From positions 96,747 to 160,746 of the forward strand of contig JAFTYW010000008.1 in assembly GCA_017461245.1 (NCBI GenBank): a stretch of DNA of 64,000 bases, in the 5' to 3' direction. Position 1 is the first letter of the stretch; every line of letters starts with the position of its first letter. This DNA is from Oscillospiraceae bacterium. Lineage in GTDB: Bacteria > Bacillota > Clostridia > Oscillospirales > Ruminococcaceae. This document shows positions 15,548-26,077 of the stretch, piece by piece. Both the position numbers and the translations under genes were made by a program. The notes beneath the pieces were generated by a model. It worked only from the letters and a program-made list of their open reading frames with translations. It was not told where the DNA came from and made no database searches.

Positions 15548-16609
15548 TTAGTTCTTAAAAAATGAGTCGATATCATCAAATCCGAAGCTATCATCATTAT
15601 TTGCAATGTTATCAAACGGATTTGTAAAGCTTGTGGTCGTAGCATTACCGCCCTCAAAATCGGTTGCGATAATGGTGATACGCATTTCATCCTGCATATC
15701 GTCATCATAAGCAAAGCCGAAGATGATGTTTGCTTCGGGATGTGCAGCCTTGCGGATGATGCTACAAGCAACATCAACATCAGCAAGCGAGATATCCGTA
15801 GAAGCGGTGAGGTTAAGAATAACACCCTTAGCGCCGTTGATAGAGGTTTCAAGCAGCGGGCTGGAAACTGCGGCATTTGCGGCTTCCTCTGCCTTGTTTT
15901 CGCCTGTAGCGCTTCCGATACCCATGTGCGAGGTGCCTGCGCCCTTCATAATGCTTACAACATCAGCAAAGTCGAGGTTAATAACACCGGAAACATTGAT
16001 AAGATCAGAAATGCTCTTTACTGCCTGGCGGAGAACATCATCAGCCAGAACGAAGGCATTAAGGAATGTAATATCAGTATCCGAAACGAGCTTTAAGCGC
16101 TCATTGGGGATAACAAGAAGCGAATCGACCTGCTCACGCAGTGCGGTGATACCAAGCTCAGCCTGGTCGTGACGGACCTTACCCTCAAAATCAAAGGGCT
16201 TGGTTACAACGCCGATAGTAAGTATTCCCATTTCCTTAGCAATAGAGGCAACAACGGGAGCAGCACCTGTTCCTGTTCCGCCACCCATACCTGCGGTTAT
16301 AAAGAGCATCTGAGCGCCCTCAATGGCAGCTGCGATCTCCTCGCGGCTCTCCTCAGCGGCGCGCTGGCCCTTTTCGGGAACTCCGCCTGCTCCTCTACCG
16401 TGAGTAAGCTTGTCCCCAATAGAAATTTTAGTTGCAATATTATCCGATGCTCTGTAGAGAGCCTGCTGGTCGGTATTGATCATCAAGAACTCAACGCTTG
16501 ACATACCCGACTCGATCATTCTGTTTACGGCATTTCCACCGCCGCCGCCAACTCCGGCGACCAAAATTCTCGCTTTTTTCTCGAACTCGTTATCTAATAT
16601 AAGGTCCAT
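15548..16609 (-). CDS. ftsZ: Cell division GTPase FtsZ
   Basis: A 353-residue tubulin-like GTPase forming the division ring. The GTP-binding motif [10 protein letters not shown], the N-terminal [13 protein letters not shown] loop and the T7-loop region NLDFADV are intact. The C-terminal linker is short and the tail ends [10 protein letters not shown], lacking the usual Pro-x-Phe-Leu core that docks FtsA and other partners. No ftsA is present in the cluster. The RBS GGAGGGG is strong. Confidence 0.97.
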   Translation of the reverse strand: MDLILDNEFEKKARILVAGVGGGGGNAVNRMIESGMSSVEFLMINTDQQALYRASDNIATKISIGDKLTHGRGAGGVPEKGQRAAEESREEIAAAIEGAQMLFITAGMGGGTGTGAAPVVASIAKEMGILTIGVVTKPFDFEGKVRHDQAELGITALREQVDSLLVIPNERLKLVSDTDITFLNAFVLADDVLRQAVKSISDLINVSGVINLDFADVVSIMKGAGTSHMGIGSATGENKAEEAANAAVSSPLLETSINGAKGVILNLTASTDISLADVDVACSIIRKAAHPEANIIFGFAYDDDMQDEMRITIIATDFEGGNATTTSFTNPFDNIANNDDSFGFDDIDSFFKN

Positions 16610-16735
16610 AACGGCCCCTCCTCGTAAATTGGGATTTTTTAGAAAAATTGCGCATACCTATATATATTATATAATAACAGATTTAAAATGGTATTTCAAT
16701 AGATTTTTTCGAGTATTTTAAACTTTTTCTCAAAG

Positions 16736-17671
16736 TTATAGCGCACTGCTTGACGAGTTTTGAGCGTTACTCTGAGTTTGAGAGCTATCAACTTCGCTCT
16801 GTGCTATGCCCGACGAAGTTTCTTGCTCACTTTCAAGGCTGCTAATATACTCTGTGTAGCTACCCTTTCTCAAAAAGCTTATCTTTTTTGCGTTGCCCGC
16901 ATAGATAATGCCCATATCGTCCTCAGATATCTCGTTAGGGTCTGAGATTATCTTTACAACAAACTTAAGCTTTTTTGAAAGGTCACTTTCACTGCCGAGC
17001 TTTACCGTTACTCTGCCGTTGTAGACAAATGAAAGGTCAATTCTGTCACCTACCGAGAGCGAGGTTATATTCGAGGACATTCCCTCGCCGAAGGCCTCGT
17101 ATATCTTTTTAACATAGCTTATATTATCGTTTTCGCCGCTTATATACTGCGAGATTACAGGCTTTTCTAGGGTGATTCCGTTTATTTCAGCCATTTTTTC
17201 GGGCTTGTCCGCCGTCTTTTCGAGAAGCTTTCCCTCGGTGCTGACTATATAATAGCCGTCATCTGCCGCGATATAGCCTGCAATTTTTGCGGCAACGACT
17301 TTAAACTCTAAGGTTGTGGGAAGCCTTTTCTTTATCTTGACCTCCTCAATATAGGGGAGCTCTTTTTCAATCTTGTCAGAAATAGCCTCGCTATCAAGCC
17401 TTACAAGATTGCTTTCAAGCTGGACATTCGCCACCTTGATTATCTCCTTTGAGCTATAACGGGTTTCACCGTAAACATCGATGCTCTTTATCTTAAAGAA
17501 GACCGTAAGGCTCAAGACCGTTCCGACTGCGGCAACCAGAAGCACCGTTACAACAAGCGCCATCTTTGCAACAGAAGAACGGCGGCGCCGTCTTTTTCTG
17601 CTTACTGTGGCGGCGCCGGTTTCGCGGCTTCTTATATTCGATTTGTTTTGTTCAAATCTGCTTCTTTTCAT
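16736..17671 (-). CDS. ftsQ: Cell division protein FtsQ/DivIB
   Basis: A 311-residue divisome protein with a basic cytoplasmic tail, one membrane segment (about 37-60), a POTRA domain (about 61-130), a beta domain and a Ser/Gln-rich tail of about 35 residues. It stabilises the FtsL-transpeptidase complex outside the membrane. ATG 17671 is preferred because CGGAGAAGC precedes it. An upstream in-frame GTG at 17692 overlaps the murA stop (GTGA) and would add seven basic residues. Confidence 0.88.
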   Translation of the reverse strand: MKRSRFEQNKSNIRSRETGAATVSRKRRRRRSSVAKMALVVTVLLVAAVGTVLSLTVFFKIKSIDVYGETRYSSKEIIKVANVQLESNLVRLDSEAISDKIEKELPYIEEVKIKKRLPTTLEFKVVAAKIAGYIAADDGYYIVSTEGKLLEKTADKPEKMAEINGITLEKPVISQYISGENDNISYVKKIYEAFGEGMSSNITSLSVGDRIDLSFVYNGRVTVKLGSESDLSKKLKFVVKIISDPNEISEDDMGIIYAGNAKKISFLRKGSYTEYISSLESEQETSSGIAQSEVDSSQTQSNAQNSSSSAL

Positions 17672-17688
17672 TTTGCTTCTCCGTTTTT

Positions 17689-18942
17689 TCACTCGATCCG
17701 CTCAACTTCTAAAGAGAGAGAGCGTAGATCCTTTTCTATATGCTGATAACCTCTGTCAATATGTTCTATACTGTAAATATTGCTTTCACCCTCTGCCGAC
17801 AGAGCGGCTATTAAGAGTGCGGCGCCGCCCCGCAGGTCTGTGCAGGTAACGTCGGCACTATTTAGGCGCTTTACGCCGTTTACGACCGCGACCTTGCCCT
17901 CGGTTTTAATATCCGCACCCATTCGCATAAGCTCGCAAACGTGCCTATAGCGGTTTTCAAAAATAGTCTCAACAAACATCGTTGTACCGTCAGCAATGCA
18001 GGCAAGGCTCATAATAGGTGCCTGCGCGTCTGTTGGGAAGCTTGGGTATGGCATAGTTTTTATAATATTCATAGAGCGCGGTCGATTTTGGCATTTTAGA
18101 TATATCTCATCGCCGCCGACCTTTATACTGCAGCCTGCCGCCTCTAAAATTGAAAGCGACGAGGTTATATGCTCCTCTTTTACGCCCTTTAAATTAATTT
18201 CTCCTCTTGTAATTGCGGCGGCAGAAAAAAAGGTTACCGCGGCAATTCTGTCGGGCATAATTGAATACTCGCAGCCGCGAAGCTCATTTACGCCCTCTAT
18301 TAAAATTTTGCTGCTGCCCGCGCCGTAAATGCGAGCGCCGCAGGCATTTAAAAAGTCTGCCAAGTCAACAATTTCGGGCTCTCTTGCTGCGTTGGTTATA
18401 ACTGTCGTTCCCTCGGCCAAAACTGCCGCAAGAATGGTATTCTCGGTAGCACCAACGCTTGGAAACCACAGGTCTATCTGTGTTCCCTTGAGCCTTTCTT
18501 CCACCCTGCAGCTTAAAATGCCACGCTCATCCTCAATAAGAGCGCCGAGCCGACGCAGTGCGGCTATATGAATATCAATAGGTCTTGGACCAAGCTCGCA
18601 GCCACCCGGCATTGAAATTTCTGCCCTGCCGCAGCTTGACAGGATAGGCCCCAAGAAAAAAATCGACGAGCGCATTTCGCGCATTAAGCTTTCGGGCACT
18701 CGCGCGCAGTTTATACTGCCGCACAAAACACGAATCTTATCGCCGTTTCTCTCGCATTTTAAGCCCAAATGCTCAAGAATCTTTATAGCGGAAGCAACGT
18801 CAGAAAGCTCGGGACAATTATGTAACACAACCTCGCCGCGCACCAAAACGCAGGCGGCAAGAATGGGAAGTATACTGTTTTTCGCGCCCTGCACATTAAG
18901 CTCTCCGCAAAGCCGATTGCCTCCGTTTACTCTAAGCCTCAT
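17689..18942 (-). CDS. murA: UDP-N-acetylglucosamine 1-carboxyvinyltransferase
   Basis: A 417-residue enzyme for the first committed step of peptidoglycan synthesis, adding enolpyruvate to UDP-GlcNAc. The catalytic Cys115 in PGGCELGPRP falls at the classic position, and the KN pair of the N-terminal QGAKNS is present. Cys at 115 predicts sensitivity to fosfomycin. It sits between murG and ftsQ inside the division cluster, as in other Clostridia. Confidence 0.96.
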   Translation of the reverse strand: MRLRVNGGNRLCGELNVQGAKNSILPILAACVLVRGEVVLHNCPELSDVASAIKILEHLGLKCERNGDKIRVLCGSINCARVPESLMREMRSSIFFLGPILSSCGRAEISMPGGCELGPRPIDIHIAALRRLGALIEDERGILSCRVEERLKGTQIDLWFPSVGATENTILAAVLAEGTTVITNAAREPEIVDLADFLNACGARIYGAGSSKILIEGVNELRGCEYSIMPDRIAAVTFFSAAAITRGEINLKGVKEEHITSSLSILEAAGCSIKVGGDEIYLKCQNRPRSMNIIKTMPYPSFPTDAQAPIMSLACIADGTTMFVETIFENRYRHVCELMRMGADIKTEGKVAVVNGVKRLNSADVTCTDLRGGAALLIAALSAEGESNIYSIEHIDRGYQHIEKDLRSLSLEVERIE

Positions 18943-19018
18943 AAACCCACTCTCCTACGGAAAATATGTCATTTGTATACCACATATTATGCCGTTTGGG
19001 TGGGTTTTGTGAAAGCGG

Positions 19019-20146
19019 TTATTTTCTTCTGTAAAGCGCCATAAGCTCGTTATAGATCAGATTATTTGCGTCACTTTTCGAAATCGCGGCGGCGTTTTTT
19101 CCCATCTCTTTAAGGCGTTCTTTGTTAGCCGTCAGATCTTCTATTGTCTTACACAGAAGCTTGCCGCTCAGATCTTTTTCCTCGATTACAACTGCGGCAT
19201 CGGCATTAGCCAGAACCATAGCATTGTGAAACTGATGGTTTTCAGTAACGTTTGGGGACGGAATTAACACCGCCGCCTTGCCCTGCACCTGAATCTCGCT
19301 CAATGTGATAGCGCCCGAGCGGGTTATGATAAGGTCACAAGCGGCAAGGTAGTTTGGCATCTTGTCTATGTATTCCATAACGCGAAGGTTTGGATTGTTA
19401 TCAATATTTACGCCGTTTTTCCTAAGTTCATCGGGCATCCAGAGAGAACCGAAATGGCCCGTGGCGTGAATATGAATGAGGTTTTTAGCGTCTTTGTTTT
19501 TTTCAAGCACCTCACACATTGCAAGGTTTATAGCCTTTGCACCGAGAGAGCCGCCGCAGGAAAGTATAACGGTTTTATCCTTGTCTATGCCGAGCTCTTC
19601 TCGGCTTTTTTCTTTTTCTGCAAACAAAAACTCCTGACGAACGGGGTTGCCAACCTCTAAGACTCTTGCATTTGTTGAAATTCTCGGTATTGCCTCTTTA
19701 AAGGCGACCAAGATAACATCAACATCGCGCGCCAATAGCTTTGTTGTAACGCCAGGGAAGGCGTTTTGTTCATGAATCAAGGTTTTTATGCCCATCTTTG
19801 CCGCCGCACGAACAACGGGGCCGCTTACATAGCCGCCGGTTCCAACAACGACATCGGGGTTAAATTTTTTTATGATCTGTCTGGCTCGTCTGTCTGCCGA
19901 CATAAGATACCAGACCGCTTTTATGTTGCTCTTAATAGCTTTAGGTTTAAAGCTTCTCTCTATTCCACGAACCTTTATGGGCGCAAAATCAAAATTTGCC
20001 TGCGGAACGAACCGAGCTTCCATTCCCCAAGGGGTTCCCGCAAAGAGAATTTCTGCTTCGGGATGATGTTCTTTTACGGCTGTTGCAATGGCGAGGGCGG
20101 GGTTTATATGCCCTCCCGTTCCGCCTGCTGCAAAAAGAATTCTCAT
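19019..20146 (-). CDS. murG: Lipid II synthase MurG
   Basis: A 375-residue GT28 glycosyltransferase adding GlcNAc to lipid I at the inner face of the membrane. N-terminal GGTGGHINPALA, GGYVSGP, HEQNAFPG, the second GGSLGA loop and ITRSGAITLSEI are all present. A 21-base gap separates it from ftsW upstream. Confidence 0.97.
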   Translation of the reverse strand: MRILFAAGGTGGHINPALAIATAVKEHHPEAEILFAGTPWGMEARFVPQANFDFAPIKVRGIERSFKPKAIKSNIKAVWYLMSADRRARQIIKKFNPDVVVGTGGYVSGPVVRAAAKMGIKTLIHEQNAFPGVTTKLLARDVDVILVAFKEAIPRISTNARVLEVGNPVRQEFLFAEKEKSREELGIDKDKTVILSCGGSLGAKAINLAMCEVLEKNKDAKNLIHIHATGHFGSLWMPDELRKNGVNIDNNPNLRVMEYIDKMPNYLAACDLIITRSGAITLSEIQVQGKAAVLIPSPNVTENHQFHNAMVLANADAAVVIEEKDLSGKLLCKTIEDLTANKERLKEMGKNAAAISKSDANNLIYNELMALYRRK

Positions 20147-20167
20147 ATTCTGTCCCCTCTTGTATCG

Positions 20168-21301
20168 TTAGTTTTTCTCCATATTAGAGTGGCGCGAAAC
20201 GTTTAAGACAACGCCTATCTCGGCAAGCAGTATAAGTAGCGCCGAGCCGCCGTAGCTGAAAAAGGGAAGCGGAATTCCCGTGTTGGGAACGCTCTTTGTA
20301 ACAACGGCTACGTTAAGAATGGTCTGCAATCCTATCTGCGAAACAACGCCGATTACAAGCAGAGTTCCAAACTTATCCTTTGCCTTGGAGGCGATTACAA
20401 AACCTCTCCACACAAGCAGAGCAAATAGGATAAGAATAATTGCCGCACCGACAAATCCAAGTTCCTCGCAGACTATGGCAAAAATAAAGTCGTTTTGAGG
20501 CTCTGGAATATAGAGATATTTCTGTCTTGAGTTGCCGATGCCGAGTCCCATAAGTCCGCCCGAGCAGATTGCGTAAAGTGCCTGAATGTTCTGAAAGCCT
20601 GCGCCGCGGGCATCAACAAACGGGTCGACGAAAACCTCAATTCGCGACCAGACGCTATCTAAAAGTCCAAGGAAATATGCCGCAACAGCCGCAACGCCTG
20701 CGCAGCCGCCGGCAAGGCCAAACCAGCGAAACTTTGTTCCGCCGATAAGCATCATAACAGCGCAAATAAGAGCAATAAGAATACCGCCCGAAAGGTGACG
20801 CTCAAAGAGCACCAGCGGCACAACGGTGAGTATTATGGGCAGAAAAGGAAGAACTCCGCCCTTGAATGTGTCCATCTTTTTATAATTAAGGGAAATAAGG
20901 TGAGCGAAGGTTACGATAACGGCAAACTTTGCAATTTCAGATGGCTGAATGGTTCCTACAACGGGAACGGGGATCCACCTTGTAACGCCGTTAACAGGCG
21001 GGCAGAAATAAACCACGATAAGAAGAATGATCGTTACCGCAAGAATAGGAAATGCAAAGCGGTGCAGAATGTGGTAATCCACCGCATAGGCAATAAAGAG
21101 CATTGCCGCTATTCCTACGACCGCAAAGATAAGCTGCTTCTTTATATAGTAAAAGCTGTCACCCTCGCGATAAAAGGCGTCAACATAGCTTGCAGAGAAA
21201 AGCATTATAAGTCCTATTGTGAGGATGACAAGCACAAGAAGCAGAAAGGTCAGATCTATCTTGCCGCGGCTTTTTTTCTCTTTTCTTTTGAAAAGTGCCA
21301 A
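20168..21301 (-). CDS. ftsW: FtsW/SpoVE-type peptidoglycan glycosyltransferase
   Basis: A 377-residue SEDS protein with about ten membrane segments and the family signature near the C-terminus (NTGIPLPFFSYGGSALL). It polymerises lipid II together with the class B transpeptidase encoded upstream. In Clostridia this cluster position is occupied by FtsW or its sporulation paralogue SpoVE, and sequence alone does not separate them. Confidence 0.93.
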   Translation of the reverse strand: MALFKRKEKKSRGKIDLTFLLLVLVILTIGLIMLFSASYVDAFYREGDSFYYIKKQLIFAVVGIAAMLFIAYAVDYHILHRFAFPILAVTIILLIVVYFCPPVNGVTRWIPVPVVGTIQPSEIAKFAVIVTFAHLISLNYKKMDTFKGGVLPFLPIILTVVPLVLFERHLSGGILIALICAVMMLIGGTKFRWFGLAGGCAGVAAVAAYFLGLLDSVWSRIEVFVDPFVDARGAGFQNIQALYAICSGGLMGLGIGNSRQKYLYIPEPQNDFIFAIVCEELGFVGAAIILILFALLVWRGFVIASKAKDKFGTLLVIGVVSQIGLQTILNVAVVTKSVPNTGIPLPFFSYGGSALLILLAEIGVVLNVSRHSNMEKN

Positions 21302-21314
21302 GCTGCACCCTCCC

Positions 21315-22316
21315 TTAGTTTACTAAATTTACTACCGATAAGACTGCAATCACGCTAAAAACAAGCGTAACTGCCGAGAATGTGAAAACGATCTTTTCCT
21401 CGTTCCAGCCGCACATTTCAAAGTGGTGATGAATGGGGCTCATTTTGAAGATTCGTTTTCCGTGAGTCAGTTTAAAATATGTTACTTGAAGCATTACAGA
21501 GCCTGCTTCAATAAGATATATAATTCCAAAGAATATCAAGAGGAGAGGCTGATGAATACCAAATGCCAGCGCTACGACAAGGCCGCCAAGGAACATTGAG
21601 CCTGTATCTCCCATAAAGACCTTTGCGGGATGGAAGTTGTAGATAAGGAAGCCGAGGCATCCGCCTGCAAGCGCGGCGGCAATAACATCCATAGAATAGG
21701 CGCGAAGCAATGCCGTTACAGTCATAAATCCAAGGGATGCTACAAAGGTTACGCTCGATGCAAGTCCGTCAATTCCGTCGGTAAGATTAACGGCGTTTAC
21801 AAAGCCGACGATTATAAATACCGCAATAGGATAATACAAAAATCCAAAATCAACGTAACTGATGAATGGAAACCAGATGGTAGTGTTACTGTCACCGCCA
21901 AAGAACACTATCAGCAGATACATAATCGCGATGGCGATCTGTCCCACCATTTTCTGAGATGCGGTAAGACCTAAGTTGCGCTTTTTGACCACCTTTACAT
22001 AGTCATCAACAAAGCCAAGAGCGGCAAAGCCGAGCGCCATAATAATTCCTGCTACAAAGCGGACGTTTTCGGTCTTGTAGCCTTTATCGAAAATAAGCAT
22101 CAGAACAAAGCCGACAACCGAGGCAACCGTTATTCCGAGAATAAACATAAGGCCGCCCATTGTGGGAGTTCCCTCTTTTGATTTGTGCCAGTTTGGACCT
22201 ATCTCCAAAATAGTCTGCCCATATTTAAGCTTTTTTAAAAAGGGAATAAGAAAACGCCCCGAAACTGCCGTTACGGCAAAGCTGATCACTGCCGCTATGA
22301 TAACAATGTAACTCAC
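21315..22316 (-). CDS. mraY: Phospho-N-acetylmuramoyl-pentapeptide transferase
   Basis: A 333-residue, ten-segment membrane enzyme making lipid I from UDP-MurNAc-pentapeptide and undecaprenyl phosphate. The Asp-rich motif FVDDYVKV, NLTDGIDGLA, FMGDTGSM and the C-terminal HHHFE motif are intact. In many genomes murD separates mraY from ftsW; here they adjoin directly. Confidence 0.97.
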   Translation of the reverse strand: MSYIVIIAAVISFAVTAVSGRFLIPFLKKLKYGQTILEIGPNWHKSKEGTPTMGGLMFILGITVASVVGFVLMLIFDKGYKTENVRFVAGIIMALGFAALGFVDDYVKVVKKRNLGLTASQKMVGQIAIAIMYLLIVFFGGDSNTTIWFPFISYVDFGFLYYPIAVFIIVGFVNAVNLTDGIDGLASSVTFVASLGFMTVTALLRAYSMDVIAAALAGGCLGFLIYNFHPAKVFMGDTGSMFLGGLVVALAFGIHQPLLLIFFGIIYLIEAGSVMLQVTYFKLTHGKRIFKMSPIHHHFEMCGWNEEKIVFTFSAVTLVFSVIAVLSVVNLVN

Positions 22317-22334
22317 GTTCTGTCGCTCCTTTTA

Positions 22335-23705
22335 TTATTCGCCGAGCTTGCTGTGCAAGCTCTCAACAATTTTTCCAAATCCCATATAAAGACTTGCTTT
22401 AAAGAGAACACAGTCATTCTCTTTTAGCTCGCTGAGAAGATACTCAACAAGCTCCTCTTTGCTCTCAAACCAGACACTTTTTGCGCCTGCATCCTTTGCG
22501 GCTTTGTGCATCTTTTTAGCCGCATCGCCTTGACAAAGCACAAGGTCGCATTTTTCTGCAGCATACTGCCCGACCTTTATATGCTCCTCATCAGATATAT
22601 CGCCAAGTTCGAGCATATCGCCGAGCACCGCAACCGCCCTTGTCTTTTTAAGGGTTGCGAGAACATCAAGAGAAGCCACCATACTTGTCGGGCTTGCGTT
22701 GTAGCAGTCCTCAATAAAGGTCATCCCTGCACACTCTGTTATTTTCTGGCGCATTCCCGACGGCACAAAGGAGAGAAGTCCTTTTTTGATCTGCTCGCCG
22801 CTAAGGCCCATAACGACGCCTACCGCCGCCGCCAAGAGTGCGTTTTGAACATTGTGAATTCCAACTGCGGGCACAAATGCCTCGGTCAAGAAGTGACCAC
22901 CAACATTTATTTTAAATGAAGAGCCGCTAGAGCTCTCGCAAATATCGCTTGCAGAAACATACGCATCGTTGCCCTCGGCGCTGCATCTTATTACGCGGTG
23001 CTCGCCCAGCTCATAAATGCCGCCTAAAATGTCATTGTCGGCATTTATGATAAGCGGCGCGTCGCCTGCCATTGACTCTAAAATTTCAAGCTTTGCTTCT
23101 AAAATATTTTGTCTTGTTTTTAAATACTCGATATGAGAAACACCAATATTGGTTATTACCGCTATATCGGGGCGGGCAACTCGGGTAAGAGCGGAAATTT
23201 CGCCCGCATGGTTCATTCCCATTTCTATTACCGCTGCCTTATCCTCCTCGCTAAGCGAGAAAATAGTTCTCGGCACGCCGATATGGTTATTAAAATTGCC
23301 CTGAGTTTTGCCTGTTTTGACCGCCGCTGACAGAACTGCGGCAATCATATCCTTAGTGGTGGTTTTTCCAACACTTCCCGTTACGCCGACTGCCGACATT
23401 TCAAGCATTCTGCGATAGCCTGCGGCAAGCGATAGTAGCGCTTTATAGGTATCCTCAACTACTATCAGAGGAATTTGCTCGTTATAGCACTCAGCATCCC
23501 TCTCTGAAAGAACTGCGACTGCACCTTTTTTCACCGCTTCGGCGGCAAAATCGTGCCCGTCAAACCTCTCGCCCTTAAGGGCTACGAAAAGCGAGCCTTC
23601 CTTTATTTCTCTTGTGTCTGTTGTAACCGAGGTTACAAACGCATCCTGCGCATTTTTAAGGCATCCGCCTGCAAACTGCGCCGCTCTGTCAAGTGATAAT
23701 CTCAT
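22335..23705 (-). CDS. murF: UDP-MurNAc-tripeptide--D-Ala-D-Ala ligase
   Basis: A 456-residue Mur ligase finishing the cytoplasmic pentapeptide precursor. The ATP-binding GSVGKTTTKD loop, FNNHIG, EMGMNHAGEI and the C-terminal DCYNASPTSM motif identify MurF. It is the only amino-acid-adding Mur ligase in the cluster; murC, murD and murE must be elsewhere. Confidence 0.95.
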   Translation of the reverse strand: MRLSLDRAAQFAGGCLKNAQDAFVTSVTTDTREIKEGSLFVALKGERFDGHDFAAEAVKKGAVAVLSERDAECYNEQIPLIVVEDTYKALLSLAAGYRRMLEMSAVGVTGSVGKTTTKDMIAAVLSAAVKTGKTQGNFNNHIGVPRTIFSLSEEDKAAVIEMGMNHAGEISALTRVARPDIAVITNIGVSHIEYLKTRQNILEAKLEILESMAGDAPLIINADNDILGGIYELGEHRVIRCSAEGNDAYVSASDICESSSGSSFKINVGGHFLTEAFVPAVGIHNVQNALLAAAVGVVMGLSGEQIKKGLLSFVPSGMRQKITECAGMTFIEDCYNASPTSMVASLDVLATLKKTRAVAVLGDMLELGDISDEEHIKVGQYAAEKCDLVLCQGDAAKKMHKAAKDAGAKSVWFESKEELVEYLLSELKENDCVLFKASLYMGFGKIVESLHSKLGE

Positions 23706-23724
23706 AGTGTTTCTCCTAAGGGGT

Positions 23725-25944
23725 TTACTGTACCTCGTCTTTACTGAGGAACGTTACTTCTATAACCGTTCCGACCGAAACCTGTTCTCCTGCGGCTATG
23801 CTCTGTTTAGATGAAAGGCAACCGCTCTGGTCAATTCCACCGCCCATGATCTTGGCGTTAAGTCCTAACGCTCCCAGCCTTGTGCTTACCTCTGTTGCCG
23901 TCAGACCTATAAGATTGGGCACCGTCACCTTTTTCTCGGTGGTGTTATCCTCTGTGTAAATTACAACGCTGCCGCCGCGCGGAACACTCTCACCTGCCGC
24001 GGGAACCTGCTTTATGACCCTATCGCCGTTACCGACAATAGTTCCGTGCAGTCCGTATTTCTGCAAGGCTGCTTCGCCCATGTGAGCGGTCTTTCCAACG
24101 ATATTGGGAACAGTTACGTTAACCTTTGCAAGCTCCTCAGCGGTGTACTCAGGCTCAATACCCAGATACGGCAGAACATCGCCCAAGATACTTCCGCAAA
24201 CGGGAGCGGCAACGGCCGAGCCGTAAATTTCGCCCGCTCTTGGCTCGTCTATGATAACTATGCAGGCGACCTGCGGGTCATCTGCGGGTGCAAATCCGAG
24301 GAAGGACATAATGTAGTCCTCCTTTTCGCCCTCGGCATAGACCTTATCGAGCTTTTCTGAGGTACCCGTTTTACCGCCTATTCGATAACCCATTATATAG
24401 GCGTTTTTACCCGTTCCCTCAGAGACGACCCTTTCAAGCATAAGCGCAAGCTTTTGTGAGGTTTGTTCAGAAATGACCTGGCGCTTTACCTGTGAGTCGA
24501 TATTTTCAATTACCGAGCCGTCGCTGTCAAGAATTTGCTTTACAAGGTGCGGAGTTACTAAGTTTCCGCCGTTGACCGCCGCCGAAACGGCAGTAATTAT
24601 CTGAATAGGTGTTATCTTAAAGGACTGACCCATTGAGGAAGAAGCAAGGTTAACGGCATTTTGCAGTGTTTTCTCGCTGTGTGTAATACTTGTGGCTTCA
24701 CCGGGAAGGTCAATTCCCGTTTTCTCGGTAAGACCGAAGGCCTGCAGATACTTATAAAACAGCTTTCCTCCAAGCCTTGAGCCAACCGTCATAAAAACGG
24801 GGTTGCAGGAATTCATAATTCCGTCAGAAAAGCTCTCGGTGCCGTGTCCACTGGTCTTCCAGCAGTGAATGTTTCTGTCGCCTACCTTGTAAGCGCCTGT
24901 GCAAACAAAGCCCTCGCCGTCCTTTACAACGCCTTCTTCAAGCGCGGCCGCGGCGGTTATGATCTTGAAGACCGAGCCCGGCTCGTAGGGGTCTGAAATA
25001 ACCTTATTTCTCCATTGCTGATTTTGCAGCTTTGCAGTTTCCTGCGTTTTTTCGTCACCCGAAAGCTGAGCTAACTGCTCCTTTAAGGAGCTATCGTAAA
25101 TTGTAAAGGGGTCGTTTAGGTTAAAGTCGCCCTTAGTTGACATTGCAAGAATTTCACCCGTGTTGACATCCATAACGATAGCGGCGGCGCGGTTATTAAC
25201 CTTTTGCTCCTTTACCGCGGTTTCGAGATGCTTGTCAACATAATACTGAATATTCTGGTCTATGGTAAGCACTAGGCTGTTTCCGTCAACCGCCTCGATG
25301 CGCTTTTCGTACTCAAAAGGCATATCGGTTCCCCAAGCGTTTTTGGCGCTTACCACCCTACCGTCAGTTCCCTTAAGGTAGCTGTCATAGTAAGCCTCAA
25401 TGCCTGTAAGACCTTGATTATCCGTTCCTGTAAAGCCTATAACAGTCGAAGCGAGGTTGTTGTGGGGGTAATAGCGCTTGGTGTCCTCGTCAAGACCGAT
25501 TGCTGAGATGTCATTCTCGTCGCAGAAGGCGCGTATTTCATCCGCCTTATCCTTTTCTATCTTGCGCTTTACATACTCGTAATAGGTGTTTTTCTGGGTT
25601 TTCTTATAAACCGTTTCCCTATCCACGCCGAGAATTTCAGAAAGTTTATCGGCAATAAGATTTGCTTCCTCGTCGTCATCGATATAAACGGGCGATAAGT
25701 AAGCCGTCCAGACGGTTGCACTCTGAGCAAGGATATTCATATTGCTGTCGTAGATGGTCCCTCTTTTTGCCGCTATCGTGCTATCGCGAAGCTGCTGCTG
25801 GGTTGCCTTTTCGCGATAGTCATCGCCGCCTGCAACCTGCAAAAAGAAAAGGCGGCCGGTCATAAGAATAAAACCGACAAGTATTATAAAAACAAGCAGT
25901 ATATTTATACGCCTTTTCATACCAACGGTAGGTTGTTTTGCCAA
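23725..25944 (-). CDS. spoVD: Class B penicillin-binding protein with PASTA domains (SpoVD/PBP2x type)
   Basis: A 739-residue transpeptidase. One N-terminal membrane anchor (about 12-35) is followed by a pedestal domain, then a catalytic domain with Ser324-x-x-Lys, Ser379-Cys-Asn and Lys525-Thr-Gly, and two PASTA domains (about 615-739). It cross-links septal or spore-cortex peptidoglycan with FtsW. The start is a TTG at 25944: GGGAGGA lies six bases before it, whereas the upstream in-frame TTG overlaps that site. A stem AAGAGCCG/CGGCTCTT (25988-26056) lies between ftsL and this gene. Vegetative PBP2x and sporulation SpoVD cannot be separated here. Confidence 0.93.
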   Translation of the reverse strand: MAKQPTVGMKRRINILLVFIILVGFILMTGRLFFLQVAGGDDYREKATQQQLRDSTIAAKRGTIYDSNMNILAQSATVWTAYLSPVYIDDDEEANLIADKLSEILGVDRETVYKKTQKNTYYEYVKRKIEKDKADEIRAFCDENDISAIGLDEDTKRYYPHNNLASTVIGFTGTDNQGLTGIEAYYDSYLKGTDGRVVSAKNAWGTDMPFEYEKRIEAVDGNSLVLTIDQNIQYYVDKHLETAVKEQKVNNRAAAIVMDVNTGEILAMSTKGDFNLNDPFTIYDSSLKEQLAQLSGDEKTQETAKLQNQQWRNKVISDPYEPGSVFKIITAAAALEEGVVKDGEGFVCTGAYKVGDRNIHCWKTSGHGTESFSDGIMNSCNPVFMTVGSRLGGKLFYKYLQAFGLTEKTGIDLPGEATSITHSEKTLQNAVNLASSSMGQSFKITPIQIITAVSAAVNGGNLVTPHLVKQILDSDGSVIENIDSQVKRQVISEQTSQKLALMLERVVSEGTGKNAYIMGYRIGGKTGTSEKLDKVYAEGEKEDYIMSFLGFAPADDPQVACIVIIDEPRAGEIYGSAVAAPVCGSILGDVLPYLGIEPEYTAEELAKVNVTVPNIVGKTAHMGEAALQKYGLHGTIVGNGDRVIKQVPAAGESVPRGGSVVIYTEDNTTEKKVTVPNLIGLTATEVSTRLGALGLNAKIMGGGIDQSGCLSSKQSIAAGEQVSVGTVIEVTFLSKDEVQ

Positions 25945-26077
25945 GAAAGTTCCTCCCAACCAGACTTTTTCCCTCTAAAAGTAAATTAAGAGCCGTGGAT
26001 TTTTCCATATTTTGTAGTAGAGCGGCAAGCCCCGCAAAAATATGTCCTCGGCTCTTTTGACTTCTTTATGTTTTTGA